A DNA stretch of 54,430 nt from Burkholderiales bacterium (GCA_016200895.1 JACQDX010000055.1:1-54430), one strand, 5' to 3'; positions 8,827 to 17,553 are shown, counted from the stretch's first letter. The notes: generated by a model from the sequence alone, not told the origin. Numbers and translations are program-made.

Positions 8827-10845
8827 ATGATTTGCTTGCCTGCGATAGATGAACTTGAAGTCGGTGCCAGTCTTGGTGAAGCAGTGCTATGCCTGCAAGG
8901 TGAAGAGCTTGATGCTGCTTTAAATCGCATCGTCAAAGAAGTTTTTCATGATGCCAATGCAGCATTCCGGCGCGGCAAGCTGGATGAACAAAAGACGCAA
9001 AGCGATGTGCTGTGCATGGCATCGCCAGAAACCTATTACATCTTGTCCGGCAAAAAAGGGCAGATCAACGAAGCCGATCTGGCAAAATTAAATACCCTCG
9101 CCAGTCTCACAGCCAAGCTGTTTTCCAGGCGCGCAAAACTTGATCAGGAATTGCAGGTATCTGCTCAGGCACAATGGCAACAAACCCAGATCATTGACCA
9201 GATACATGAGTCCGTTGTCACCATGGACCTGGCTGGTTTCATCCTCAGTTGGAACCGTGGTGCAGAAAAACTCTTTGGCTATGCCGCACAAGAAGTCATC
9301 GGTACCAATATCCTGTTTCTGTATGACGATGAAGATGAGTCGGGCGTTCATCTGTATGACAGTTTTCTGGAACACGGCGGTCGCGAGATGGAAGTGCGCC
9401 GCAAGAAAAAATCCGGCGACATATTCTGGGCCAGCCTCAGTCTGTCACCCTTGTGCGATGCCCATGGACTGCCCATAGGCATCATAGGCTACCTCAGTGA
9501 CATTACTGACCGCAAGGAAGCAGAACAAAAAATCAATCACCTCGCTTATTATGATGCCCTGACCAATCTGCCCAACCGCAGCCTGTTCCGGCAACTTGTT
9601 GATAATGCGCTACTGCACTCGCAAAGAAATAACACCAGCGCCGCCATCATTTTTCTTGACCTGAACCGTTTCAAGCTCATCAATGACACCCTTGGGCACG
9701 ACATAGGCAATGAATTACTGCGTCAGGTGGCAGCCCGGTTCTTGCTGACCCTGCGTGAAAACGACATCGTTGCACGTCTGGGTAGTGACGAATTCGCCAT
9801 CGCCGTACTCGACATCAACCAGCATTTTCATGCCAGCCTGGTGGTGCAAAAACTATTGCATGCGCTGAATGATGCTTTCATCGTCTCTGGTCATGAATTG
9901 CGCGTCGGTGCCAGCATAGGTATCAGCGTCTTTCCGCAAGACGGTAATGATGCCAATACCTTGCTGCAAAAAGCCGACATCGCCATGTACAAGGCCAAAC
10001 GCAGCGCTGGCAATGTGTCCGGCAGCTTTGTCTTTTACAGCGACAGCATGAACCAGAGCATCGCTGGCAGGCTGTATCTTGAATCCAGCATGCGCAAGGC
10101 CCTGGAAAGCCAGGAATTCTATTTACAGTATCAACCCAAGGTCGATATACAAAGCGGCAAAATCATAGGTGCAGAAGCCTTGCTGCGCTGGCAGCATCCA
10201 GAAAAAGGCCTGATCTCACCGGCAGAATTCATCCCTATCGCAGAAGAAACCGGCCTGATATTGCAAATCGACGCCTGGGTGCTGGAAACCGCCTGCGCCC
10301 AGGCCAGGGAATGGCAAGACAGCGGCATAGCGCCGTTCCGCATCGCAGTCAATGTCACAGCGAGAGAATTTACCAACAGCCTGCCACTGCGCGTTAAAGA
10401 GGCCCTGCATCGCTATCAGATTTCTCCTCAATGGCTGGAACTGGAAATCACCGAAAGCATGCTCATGCACAGCACAGAAAGCGTGATCGCCATCATGGAG
10501 CAAATCACCGCCCAGGACGTCGTGCTGGCGCTCGATGATTTTGGTACCGGCTACTCAAGCCTCTCATACCTGAAACGTTTCCCGATCGACACGCTAAAGA
10601 TAGACCGCTCCTTCATCCTCAACATCCCCACAGACCAAAACGACTGTGCCATCGCCAGCGCCATCATCATGATGGCCAAGCAACTCAAGCACAAAGTCAT
10701 CGCAGAAGGCGTAGAAACCCGCGAGCAACTGGCTTTCCTCATCAATGCCGGTTGCGACGAAGTGCAGGGCTACCTCTACTCCAGACCCGTCAGCCCCCAA
10801 CAATTGTTATCTTTACTAGATAAAAATTTCCATTTCGAGATTTGA
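8827..10845 (+). CDS. PAS-GGDEF-EAL protein (c-di-GMP cyclase/phosphodiesterase)
   Basis: 672 aa. A helical N-terminal region is followed by a PAS/PAC domain (about 115-235: QIHESVVTMDLAGFILSWN ... GYLSDITDRKEAE), a GGDEF domain (about 240-400) and an EAL domain (about 415-665). The cyclase signature reads RLGSDEF rather than GGDEF, so synthase activity is uncertain. The EAL side keeps GAEALLRWQ, the metal-binding NVTAREF and DDFGTGYSSL blocks, so phosphodiesterase activity is likely. No transmembrane segments are seen, so it is probably cytoplasmic, sensing through PAS. Confidence 0.93.
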   Translation: MICLPAIDELEVGASLGEAVLCLQGEELDAALNRIVKEVFHDANAAFRRGKLDEQKTQSDVLCMASPETYYILSGKKGQINEADLAKLNTLASLTAKLFSRRAKLDQELQVSAQAQWQQTQIIDQIHESVVTMDLAGFILSWNRGAEKLFGYAAQEVIGTNILFLYDDEDESGVHLYDSFLEHGGREMEVRRKKKSGDIFWASLSLSPLCDAHGLPIGIIGYLSDITDRKEAEQKINHLAYYDALTNLPNRSLFRQLVDNALLHSQRNNTSAAIIFLDLNRFKLINDTLGHDIGNELLRQVAARFLLTLRENDIVARLGSDEFAIAVLDINQHFHASLVVQKLLHALNDAFIVSGHELRVGASIGISVFPQDGNDANTLLQKADIAMYKAKRSAGNVSGSFVFYSDSMNQSIAGRLYLESSMRKALESQEFYLQYQPKVDIQSGKIIGAEALLRWQHPEKGLISPAEFIPIAEETGLILQIDAWVLETACAQAREWQDSGIAPFRIAVNVTAREFTNSLPLRVKEALHRYQISPQWLELEITESMLMHSTESVIAIMEQITAQDVVLALDDFGTGYSSLSYLKRFPIDTLKIDRSFILNIPTDQNDCAIASAIIMMAKQLKHKVIAEGVETREQLAFLINAGCDEVQGYLYSRPVSPQQLLSLLDKNFHFEI

Positions 10846-10886
10846 TCCTTGCCCAAGCACCGCACAAAGGTTATACTGTCAGGCTC

Positions 10887-10976
10887 GGAAGCTTGGCAGA
10901 GCGGTTGAATGCACCAGTCTTGAAAACTGGCGAGGTGTTATAGCCTTCGTGAGTTCGAATCTCACAGCTTCCGCCA
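10887..10976 (+). tRNA. tRNA-Ser(UGA)
   Basis: Ninety bases folding as a class II tRNA. The acceptor GGAAGCT pairs with AGCTTCC. The anticodon stem CCAGT/ACTGG encloses loop CTTGAAA with anticodon TGA at 10921-10923. A long variable arm precedes the TTCGAAT T-loop, and an encoded CCA is at 10974-10976. It reads UCA codons. It marks the boundary of a degraded prophage, consistent with tRNA genes being common integrase targets, but no duplicate of its 3' end was found in the window. Confidence 0.97.
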
Positions 10977-10985
10977 CGGAATACG

Positions 10986-11021
10986 AAAAAGCCCTTGATG
11001 AATAATCAAGGGCTTTTTTTT
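10986..11021 (+). terminator. Rho-independent terminator of tRNA-Ser
   Basis: A stem GCCCTTGAT / ATCAAGGGC with a 5-base GAATA loop, preceded by A5 and followed by an 8-base T run. It starts 9 bases after the tRNA CCA. Confidence 0.93.
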
Positions 11022-11184
11022 GTGCATTTTCATTGACTTTATTGTAAGAAATTATTAAAAATAGCAAAAGCGGGCATGGTTACGGAGGCAGTGTCTGCAA
11101 CTTGAAAAACGGCATAAAACTTTGCACCAGTTTGCACGCAAATTTGCATTTACTATCGTAGCGTGTGAGTACACCGGGTTGTTT

Positions 11185-11637
11185 TCATTTACGCCTGCTG
11201 CCGCCATCGTTGCACAATTCCAGCGTGGTATTGCCGACGACAAAACTAAACTTGCCCTCAGTAGGCAAGGTGATGATGTAGTGATGCTCTGCGTGGTTGT
11301 AATCAGCCGTCGCGCCGTCTGGGTATTCGGTGCGGTGTTGTCTGGGTTGGTGTCTGGTGTCTGGTGCCGGGTTGTGGTTGCTGGCGATGCCTGGCAAGAC
11401 CACGCCGCCCGCGAATTCACCGGAGGGTGAAAGTAAAACGCATTGTTCGCCCACGGTGGGCGGGTTCCATGTCTTTGTTTTGCCAGCGCGTGCCGTTGCC
11501 ATGGGGAAGAAGCCGGTTTTAATGTCGCCAATTTGCAGGCGCACTTGTGGTACGCGGCCGTGCTTGACTTCGGCAACGGTGCCAAAGCGGACTAGATTTT
11601 GCAGGCGGCGGGAGAGGTCGGCAAGGGTGAATTCCAT
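11185..11637 (-). pseudogene. P2 gpV-like baseplate assembly protein, 3'-truncated remnant
   Basis: 150 aa. The N-terminus MEFTLADLSRRLQNLVRFGTV and the OB-fold region with GEQCVLLSPSGE and GGVVLPGIAS match phage P2 gpV (baseplate spike). P2 gpV is about 210 aa; here the frame ends soon after TTLELCNDGGS, before the repetitive C-terminal spike, and the downstream W/J/I genes are absent. It is therefore probably the broken edge of a prophage that decayed up to the tRNA. A dead remnant is more likely than a functional protein. Confidence 0.7.
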
Positions 11638-11661
11638 GCCGACTATGGTGACGTGACCGGG

Positions 11662-11805
11662 CTAGCCAGTCACGCGGGGAGGGGTTACTATGGAGCCTAG
11701 TAACCAATACTCGACGTCGCGAAAACTATAGGAGTGAGATTTTTTGTCGAAGTGCGAATGAATATGGTGGATGAGCCGCTTATGTGTGCGCTTAGGAGTC
11801 ATCAT
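11662..11805 (-). CDS. Small hypothetical protein (47 aa)
   Basis: The frame starts ATG ATG at 11805, overlapping the end of the 235-aa gene, with a purine-rich AAAGAGAAG upstream. The product is basic and His-rich at the N-terminus, then has an aromatic stretch (YSFRDVEYWLLGS). Such overlaps are common in phage moron operons. No family is recognised and it may be non-coding. Confidence 0.3.
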   Translation of the reverse strand: MMTPKRTHKRLIHHIHSHFDKKSHSYSFRDVEYWLLGSIVTPPRVTG

Positions 11806-12499
11806 GCTTCTCTTTTGACATGTCAAGCAAAGGTACGGGCGTTCCGCTCGGCAATTCTTCAGCGCGAGATTGCGTTTGCCATACAATGCTAGCTATCTCT
11901 TTAATTCTATCAACTAGCGGTTTAGCATCGTTTCCGAATTTTCCAATAACAACACCCGCATCACCGATCAACCCCCATAATCGATCAAGGTCGGAAACCT
12001 TCTTGTGTAACTCAGTTTGAATTTTTTCTAATCTTCGTAAAAGGCGCTGTTGATGTTCACCTTCAAATAAAGTGGAAGATGCTATTTGCTCGCGCAGTTC
12101 ATTGACCAACGTCTGAATTCTTGTGAGATCCCCCTGCGAGAATTCATAGGAAAATCCACCGCCAAGAGTTAGTTTGAATTGCGATTTCATTTGACTGAAT
12201 TTTTGCTGCGCCGCTGCGGTAGTAAAATGCTGGCTTATTGAATTTAGGAAAAACTTCAAAGCCTTGCAGTCGTCTGTTACATTGCCTATTACCGTCGGAG
12301 TTTGAGTGTCGAATGAAATTAACTCAGATTCTATTGCACTATCAATTAATGCCACAGCTTCTAGTAGGACTTGGTACTCTTTGTTAGTCCAATAATCAAG
12401 TTCGTCGTTAATTTCCATCTCTACACGCTGGCATATTACTAATACGCTGCTAATTGGATCGTCTCTTAACTGGGTCAAAAACTTTTCATCGAACATCAT
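11792..12499 (-). CDS. Hypothetical protein, helical (235 aa)
   Basis: A good ribosome-binding site (GAGGAG) precedes the ATG pair at 12499. The product is acidic and mainly helical, with a likely coiled coil in the second half (LVNELREQIASS ... LLRRLEKIQTELHKKVSDLDRL). No catalytic motif, signal peptide or membrane segment is seen. It lies in the AT-richer cargo block of the prophage remnant, in the direction of the phage genes. Function unknown. Confidence 0.6.
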   Translation of the reverse strand: MMFDEKFLTQLRDDPISSVLVICQRVEMEINDELDYWTNKEYQVLLEAVALIDSAIESELISFDTQTPTVIGNVTDDCKALKFFLNSISQHFTTAAAQQKFSQMKSQFKLTLGGGFSYEFSQGDLTRIQTLVNELREQIASSTLFEGEHQQRLLRRLEKIQTELHKKVSDLDRLWGLIGDAGVVIGKFGNDAKPLVDRIKEIASIVWQTQSRAEELPSGTPVPLLDMSKEKHDDS

Positions 12500-12668
12500 T
12501 TTAGCTCTCCTCTTGTTGATTAAAGGCGAAGTTGTATCATCTCATTACTTCAATATGCTGCTTTGGCATTAGCCTGTCTGAATGTAAATAGTGTAACGTA
12601 ATCACACGCATGTCGAGGCTGAAAAATATCAAGAAACACCTCAAAATCATGCTTGCGAATATGTGGGG

Positions 12669-12970
12669 CTAATACTTCATCGACTTGCCAGCGATGATGC
12701 TGTTGACGACGGTGTTTTTTAGGTAGGGGTTGTATTTGATTAGGGGGATGTTGCGGCGGATCTCTTGGCGGTTGGGGAGGGGGATTTTGTTTTCTTGGGC
12801 GAGGCGTGCCACTTCGTTGATGTTGATGGCGATGGTTGTGGTGTCGCGGGCGTGGTTGGTTTTTATGCCGAGGTTGTTGAGTTCTTCGATGGCGTCTCAG
12901 AATTCTGTGATGACGGGTTCCTTTGGCTCTGTGCTGCTCAGGACGACCAGGGCAGGGGTGGCGTAGCGCA
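12669..12970 (-). pseudogene. Broken gene, unknown family
   Basis: Reading the minus strand gives a protein-like ~100-residue sequence ending ...NTVVNSIIAGKSMKY and stop, with one internal TGA (around 12898) after ...EPVITEF; reading resumes with DAIEELNNLGIKTNHARD. There is no start codon. The pattern is that of the C-terminal part of a decayed gene, possibly phage or plasmid replication related, but I do not recognise the family. The region is GC-richer than the cargo genes beside it. Confidence 0.45.
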
Positions 12971-13028
12971 GGTTTGGATGTTTTGGCAATGTGTGTTGCT
13001 ACAATTTTATGTAAGACTTTTAGCGCAG

Positions 13029-13424
13029 TTAAATATGCTTATAGTCGAACGGGACAACGCAGTATCCTAAAATCTTGGGTCGGATTGTAGAGCTATAGAC
13101 ATGAATATCACTAGAATTTCGTACTATTTTTTTATCATCAAGAGTCTCGAATCTCACTGCAAACACGACGTCATTTTCTGAATTGTTTTGGGGGCGTTTT
13201 CCGCAAACGTGACTTAAACAGGAGCGGCTTTCAAATGCGTAACTGACTGATTCGAGTGGTGCGACAGCCTTAAACCCATTATCGAGAATTGAGTGAAAAT
13301 TTTTTTGAGACGTTCCGTGGAACAGAATCAACTTATCGTCTTCTAAGTCTTTAGGAAATAAGTTGAAGTTGTAAATATCAGTTTTGTTCGGTAAGGGAAA
13401 ATCGTACTTTTTTATTGTTGACAT
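13029..13424 (-). CDS. PARP-like ADP-ribosyltransferase candidate (131 aa)
   Basis: Residues 33-52 read ILFHGTSQKNFHSILDNGF, the H-G-T element of the PARP/ART fold with His36. VSYAFES gives a candidate Tyr62 in the second NAD-contact strand. DIHVYSSTIRPKILGY near the C-terminus matches the last ART strands, with Asp106 roughly where PARPs carry the catalytic Glu. The fold call is inference from motif order only. The gene overlaps the end of the methyltransferase frame by 13 bases, so the two are coupled. Targets are unknown; a toxin, a defence effector or an RNA 2'-phosphotransferase-like enzyme are all possible. Confidence 0.55.
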   Translation of the reverse strand: MSTIKKYDFPLPNKTDIYNFNLFPKDLEDDKLILFHGTSQKNFHSILDNGFKAVAPLESVSYAFESRSCLSHVCGKRPQNNSENDVVFAVRFETLDDKKIVRNSSDIHVYSSTIRPKILGYCVVPFDYKHI

Positions 13425-14383
13425 ACTAATTGCTTTGCACTGTTAAATTTGGCTTCGCGCATTGCTAACTTGGCTAGCTCCGCAGGCTGATGCAATTTTC
13501 TTGAATTTGCTTTTAAAGCCACGGAAATATACGGTAACTCAGAGCTTCGAGGAACGACAAGATTATCAGAAAATATGAACACCTCGCTGCCTTTGTAGGC
13601 TTTAGCGGCGTTGTACTGAAGTTCATATAGAAACTTTCTACGGAATTCGTAATACTTCAAAATCTGATTTACACCGTCATAGGAAACAATCCATTTCTTA
13701 TCACGTTGTTGTTGCTGAATTATTTGCGAAATGCGCTCATGATCGCCTGGCGCATAGTGATTCAAATAAAGTGTGCTTGCCTTCTCGAAGTACGGGGGGT
13801 CACAGTAAATTAGTGTGTTCTCGGGGAGAGTGGGGATGTAATCAGTTATGACCTTTTCTGCATCAGTATTTAACAGAGAAATAGAATCATGAAATCCTGC
13901 TATAAGTTCTATCCGTCTGATGAGTTCATTTCTCGGAAATCGGGCGTCAATTTTCCATTTTCCTGATTGATCGTTACCGCCAATTACACCGGCGGAAAGA
14001 ACTCCCGAACGATTTGTTCTGTTTAAATAGAATGTCGAAAAGCCGACATCCAGTTCCGAATGATTCATCGGATTCTTCATGATTTCCCTGTGTTCTCGCC
14101 ATTCTTCAATATTGAGTAACGAGCGAGAAATTCTGCGACAAAATTCTTCAGAGTGCGTTAATACGGAATTCCAAAACGCATAGATCGGGAAAGATGAATC
14201 ATTCAGATGAACATGGCTGACATTGCCTGCAATCAGTAGTTCCATTGCCACACCTGCGCCGCCAGCGTACGGTTCTACATAGTGTCCACCTTCCAGATTA
14301 TTGGCCTTGAGTATTTCAAGGACAAAAGGTGTCAATTTTTGTTTGCCTCCGGGGTAGCGGAGTGGAGTTCGATTTTGTGCCAT
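13412..14383 (-). CDS. D12-class N6-adenine DNA methyltransferase
   Basis: 323 aa. The start RTPLRYPGGKQKL and the AdoMet motif YVEPYAGGAGVAMELL, with catalytic CDPPYFEK (DPPY, about residue 194), are diagnostic of Dam/DpnM-like enzymes that methylate adenine in DNA. The recognition sequence cannot be read. No cognate restriction nuclease with a known fold is adjacent; instead it lies between a ParB-like gene (36 bases upstream) and the overlapping ART-like gene. Base composition is lower in GC than the housekeeping genes, suggesting transfer. Confidence 0.9.
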   Translation of the reverse strand: MAQNRTPLRYPGGKQKLTPFVLEILKANNLEGGHYVEPYAGGAGVAMELLIAGNVSHVHLNDSSFPIYAFWNSVLTHSEEFCRRISRSLLNIEEWREHREIMKNPMNHSELDVGFSTFYLNRTNRSGVLSAGVIGGNDQSGKWKIDARFPRNELIRRIELIAGFHDSISLLNTDAEKVITDYIPTLPENTLIYCDPPYFEKASTLYLNHYAPGDHERISQIIQQQQRDKKWIVSYDGVNQILKYYEFRRKFLYELQYNAAKAYKGSEVFIFSDNLVVPRSSELPYISVALKANSRKLHQPAELAKLAMREAKFNSAKQLVCQQ

Positions 14384-14418
14384 GGGTCGAAATGTAAAAT
14401 ATTAATTTTTCTTAGATA

Positions 14419-15870
14419 CTATTTATTCATTTCTTCCAGTAATGGAAATACATTAGCAAAAGAAGTTGGTATATCTGAAGGCCGGATTGCAAATGTTGGG
14501 TTGTGTACAAGCTGATTTAACGATGTAATAGAAAGTATACCATTTGGACTGGCCAGATCTGTCATAGAGCCGTGCAATGTTCTGACCATTGCCTTATCAG
14601 CTTTACTTTTAGTTAAATGATTGACAATGTCTCGCAATACGTCTACCAATTGACGGTCACTCCCATCCTGTTTCTTGGCAGTTAGCCCAGATGATGCGTG
14701 ATCGTCACAGTACGCTTTTGCGCTGATCTCAAACATGCTTCGGAGCAGAAAGCAAAAAGCTATTGGGTTGTCAGTCAGAGTTAGATGTCCTGCCTCAATT
14801 CTCAGCGTCGCGACTTTTGCGCGGTTTTGACCAGATAACTTTAATTGCTTTAGTGCCCGCCTAACAGATCGTTGATCGTTAATTGGTGCCGCTGCTACCT
14901 TTACACCTTTTGTTGCGTTTGCGGAATTCGCAGCGGCCGCGGAAGATTGGTTGCCAGTAACTGCAGCCGTTGCATTCTGTGCCGTACTTGGCGCAGCTGA
15001 GGCCGAGGCAGACTGTCCACTGTTTTTACTTTGTGCAGTAGTTTGGTTTGCTGAATTTGTGTTCGTAGCTTGCTGTTGCAACGGTGGTAGACCAAACGGA
15101 ATTCCAAAATCAGCTTTATCGCGAATGTCCTTGAAACCAAAAGTTTGCATACCAATTGCAAAAATGATGTCGTCGACAGCCTTTTTATTTTTGATCTTTG
15201 GGTAGAGTTTTGCGAGTTCAGAGCTTGAAGCTATTCCTAGGCGAGATGCAATTTTGGGTGCTGCCTCATCCAGAATCGTCAAATAATAATCACCAGACCA
15301 TCGTGTTCGTTGTTGCGCTGTAAGATTGGTCGCATTCTTAAAGTATTTTTCAAGCAAGTCTAGGCCCGACTCTACGACGTTGTTCGCATCACGATTATGC
15401 CGTGCTCTAGCAATTGCACTCCAGTCATCTCGCCCTGCCTTTACAGCTTTGCCATGAGTCAATGTTACTATTTTATCGACCAGCTCTGAGTCTTTGGGGC
15501 CGTAAATTGAACATGGCACCGATGAGTTCGCATTTTGCCATTCGTCTGAAAGGGCGTCTATTTTCTTTGTGATCCCAGCAGGTAAATCTAGTTCAGTAAC
15601 ATCAATTAAGTTGAATGCGATTTTTAAGGCAGCAATGCGTCTGTTGCCTTCCTTGACGACTTTTATGCCTTTCTGTTCTTCCAATACTATTATGTTCTCT
15701 GTCGGCAGATAGCCATCATCAAGTAAGCTTTCCATTAAACCCCAAAATTTTGAAGGGCTTATGGAAATCATCGCTTGAATTGCAGTCAGCTCATTCTCTT
15801 GGGCAATTGTTCTAAAGTTGTTTAAATCAATATCTAACTCATTAACCGGAACTTGTTTTGTTTTAGGCAT
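14419..15870 (-). CDS. ParB/Srx-like domain protein (483 aa)
   Basis: The N-terminal region is ParB-like: VPVNELDIDLNNFR, a helical segment, DGYLPTENIIVLEEQ and VVKEGNRRIAALKIA, the last corresponding to the conserved G-N-R-R nucleotide-binding box. A low-complexity Gln/Asn/Ala/Ser linker (about 270-325) precedes a helical C-terminal domain of unknown function. ParB-fold proteins of this kind occur in defence systems as CTPase or nuclease-like modules rather than in chromosome partitioning. First gene of a minus-strand trio with the adenine methyltransferase and ART-like gene. Confidence 0.75.
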   Translation of the reverse strand: MPKTKQVPVNELDIDLNNFRTIAQENELTAIQAMISISPSKFWGLMESLLDDGYLPTENIIVLEEQKGIKVVKEGNRRIAALKIAFNLIDVTELDLPAGITKKIDALSDEWQNANSSVPCSIYGPKDSELVDKIVTLTHGKAVKAGRDDWSAIARARHNRDANNVVESGLDLLEKYFKNATNLTAQQRTRWSGDYYLTILDEAAPKIASRLGIASSSELAKLYPKIKNKKAVDDIIFAIGMQTFGFKDIRDKADFGIPFGLPPLQQQATNTNSANQTTAQSKNSGQSASASAAPSTAQNATAAVTGNQSSAAAANSANATKGVKVAAAPINDQRSVRRALKQLKLSGQNRAKVATLRIEAGHLTLTDNPIAFCFLLRSMFEISAKAYCDDHASSGLTAKKQDGSDRQLVDVLRDIVNHLTKSKADKAMVRTLHGSMTDLASPNGILSITSLNQLVHNPTFAIRPSDIPTSFANVFPLLEEMNK

Positions 15871-16051
15871 GACGTGAATCCAGATCTAGTTATACGGATG
15901 AAGTTTATTTTTTATCATCTTCCTTTATGTAAAAATAAATAGCAATAGTCCAGATATATAAAACACAATTTTTAATAATATTAAGAGCAATTCTCTCCTG
16001 AGCAACTCTGGCGACTTGTGTGTTGTCGGTAAAAATGTACATTTCAAGTGG

Positions 16052-16513
16052 TTAGTTAACCATTTTGACAACCGAGAACGATATTTCAGATATGGTTGCG
16101 TGCTCTAACTCAATCAATTTTCTTTGCAAATAATTAATCTCACCCCCACCCGCCACAACCCTATCCCGTAGCCCGTATTGATGCACCCGCGCAATACGGG
16201 CTACGCGGCCATAGAAACCCACTTCCAGCCCGTTGCCGTCTGCCTTTGCTTTGAGGTGGGTGTTGGTGCGCAGCTTGTTGAACATGCTGGCTTTTTGCTT
16301 TTTGATGCGGCCTTGTTTGCCCCTGATGTTTTTGCGTTGCTTGCGCGGTGCGTAGGGGGTACCGTCGGGGTTTTGTTGTGCCTGGATGCGGGTTTGTTGC
16401 TGGCGGCGCAGGTCTAGTGCTAGCTGGCTGGTTAATTTGCGGCGGGCGGCGGGGTCTAGTTTGGCCAGGAGGGTGCTGGCCCATGTTTCTAGCGCGGTGA
16501 GGTCGTCTTGCAT
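16052..16513 (-). CDS. P2 gpS-like tail completion / virion morphogenesis protein
   Basis: 153 aa with the pattern of the phage virion morphogenesis family: LDPAARRKLTSQLALDLRRQQQTRI, NPDGTPYAPRK, MFNKLRTNTHL and VARIARVHQYGLRDRV. P2 gpS completes the tail. In P2 the order is R-S-orf30-V; here gpS and gpV flank the cargo block at the equivalent position. The last ~25 residues look unusual, so the 3' end may have been rebuilt by the insertion. Confidence 0.78.
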   Translation of the reverse strand: MQDDLTALETWASTLLAKLDPAARRKLTSQLALDLRRQQQTRIQAQQNPDGTPYAPRKQRKNIRGKQGRIKKQKASMFNKLRTNTHLKAKADGNGLEVGFYGRVARIARVHQYGLRDRVVAGGGEINYLQRKLIELEHATISEISFSVVKMVN

Positions 16514-16522
16514 GGTGTTGCG

Positions 16523-16771
16523 CTATACGGGTGGGATGGGCTGCACCTGCCACTCGGCCAGGAGCTTGGTGCCGTTGTAGAGTTGCCACCAGGGGGCGGC
16601 GCAATCTGGGGTGGGGGTGACTTCGCCTGCGTGGGTGATGTCTAGCCGGGTGCCGGTTTGTTTGACGATGACGCGCTCTGTTAAATCAATCTCCAGGCTG
16701 ATGTCGACGCTGTTGTGGTTGTTGAAATTGACGATAAGGCGTATGTAGCTGCGTAAAGCGTATGAGCGCAC
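16523..16771 (-). CDS. Small phage-associated hypothetical protein (82 aa)
   Basis: Ends 9 bases before the gpS-like start. The second half reads TGTRLDITHAGEVTPTPDC and WWQLYNGTKLLAEWQ; no catalytic motif. The first ~15 residues are less convincing and the true start may be internal. Its position upstream of gpS corresponds to gpR in P2, but I see no clear gpR similarity, so function is left open. Confidence 0.4.
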   Translation of the reverse strand: MRSYALRSYIRLIVNFNNHNSVDISLEIDLTERVIVKQTGTRLDITHAGEVTPTPDCAAPWWQLYNGTKLLAEWQVQPIPPV

Positions 16772-16888
16772 GCTAGTGATTTTGACATCTCGCTCGCCAC
16801 AAAAATTGCGATGGTGAGGATGTCACAAATCTGTAAGGTGTCAGCCTTAAAATGAAGCTGACATCTCCTCGGTGTTGATTTGTTTTTA

Positions 16889-16914
16889 AGCGGCCTGCGG
16901 GCTGCTTTTTTTTT
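16889..16914 (+). terminator. GC-rich hairpin with long T run
   Basis: An imperfect stem around GCGGCC and GGGCTGC followed by a 10-base T run, oriented as a plus-strand terminator. No plus-strand gene is recognised just upstream, so it is probably a leftover of the phage lysis/tail transcription unit or of a lost gene. A second inverted repeat (TGTCAGC/GCTGACA) lies just before it at 16840-16866. Confidence 0.5.
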
Positions 16915-16926
16915 TGAGGAGTACGT

Positions 16927-17229
16927 TTAGTCGTTGGTGATGTAGTAGTTGCACATGGTTATCAAGCCGCTTAGTTCTGCTGCGTCTTCCCTTGTGGTGA
17001 GGATGTCTCGTACTTCTTGAATTTGAGTTCGGCTTGGTATGATTTCTGTGGGGCTTTTGCACATCCAGTTAATCAATATTGTCGTGATCTTTTTGGGCTT
17101 GAGTTTGGCAACTTCTTTGCGTGTCGGGATGCGAATGTGAAGAGATTTATCTATATCGCCAGACGTCCATCTTTTTGCTGCCCGCAGATTTTCGGGTGGT
17201 ACACCAAAGTGTTCGTAATAAGACTTCAT
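16927..17229 (-). CDS. Hypothetical protein (100 aa)
   Basis: A basic N-terminal half (ENLRAAKRWTSGD, KEVAKLKPKKITT) and a C-terminal half rich in Ile/Thr (IQEVRDILTTREDAAEL). No family recognised, no signal peptide or membrane helix. It lies at the outer edge of the prophage remnant. Confidence 0.45.
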   Translation of the reverse strand: MKSYYEHFGVPPENLRAAKRWTSGDIDKSLHIRIPTRKEVAKLKPKKITTILINWMCKSPTEIIPSRTQIQEVRDILTTREDAAELSGLITMCNYYITND

Positions 17230-17553
17230 AGGCTATGTTCCGTCTTTGTTCGGTTGAAGCGCAGATGCAATCGACAGGAACTTATTATATAGGATGCGTG
17301 CGCTTTATTACGGGATTGCATATTCCTATTCTAAGCATATATCAAGGTGCGACTTATATCGCTAATCCTGTTTATTGAGTTTAATCAAACGTACGTTCAT
17401 CTTTCCTGGCTATATGTGGGGGTTTCGGTCAGGCGCAGCCAGGAAAACCGATCTCGCTACGGTTTTCTTTTGACTCAAATATGCGTCACTGCGCTGATTT
17501 ACATTGAAATTTGATGATCTGCTTTGCGGAATCATTTGCGTCGGCCCGGCATG
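17230..17553. other. Intergenic region, probable outer edge of the prophage remnant
   Basis: No gene seen. It holds a perfect 8-bp inverted repeat GAAAACCG/CGGTTTTC (17443-17467, 9-base loop) followed by TTTT, a possible plus-strand terminator. No second copy of the tRNA-Ser 3' end, as expected for an attachment site, was found here. Confidence 0.5.

Noticed and set aside
11055..11585. A 176-codon minus-strand frame across the gpV remnant
   Set aside because: Low-complexity Thr/Ala/Pro translation in a second frame of the gpV-like gene; the other frame has clear family similarity.
12730..13070. Two plus-strand frames (78 and 101 codons)
   Set aside because: Antisense to the protein-like minus-strand broken gene; their compositions (Met/Ser-rich or Gly/Val/Asp-rich) are shadow-like.
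11100..17500. Search for a duplicated tRNA-Ser 3' end as attR
   Set aside because: No copy of the T-arm/acceptor sequence was found by eye between the tRNA and cfa, so an attachment site is not claimed.
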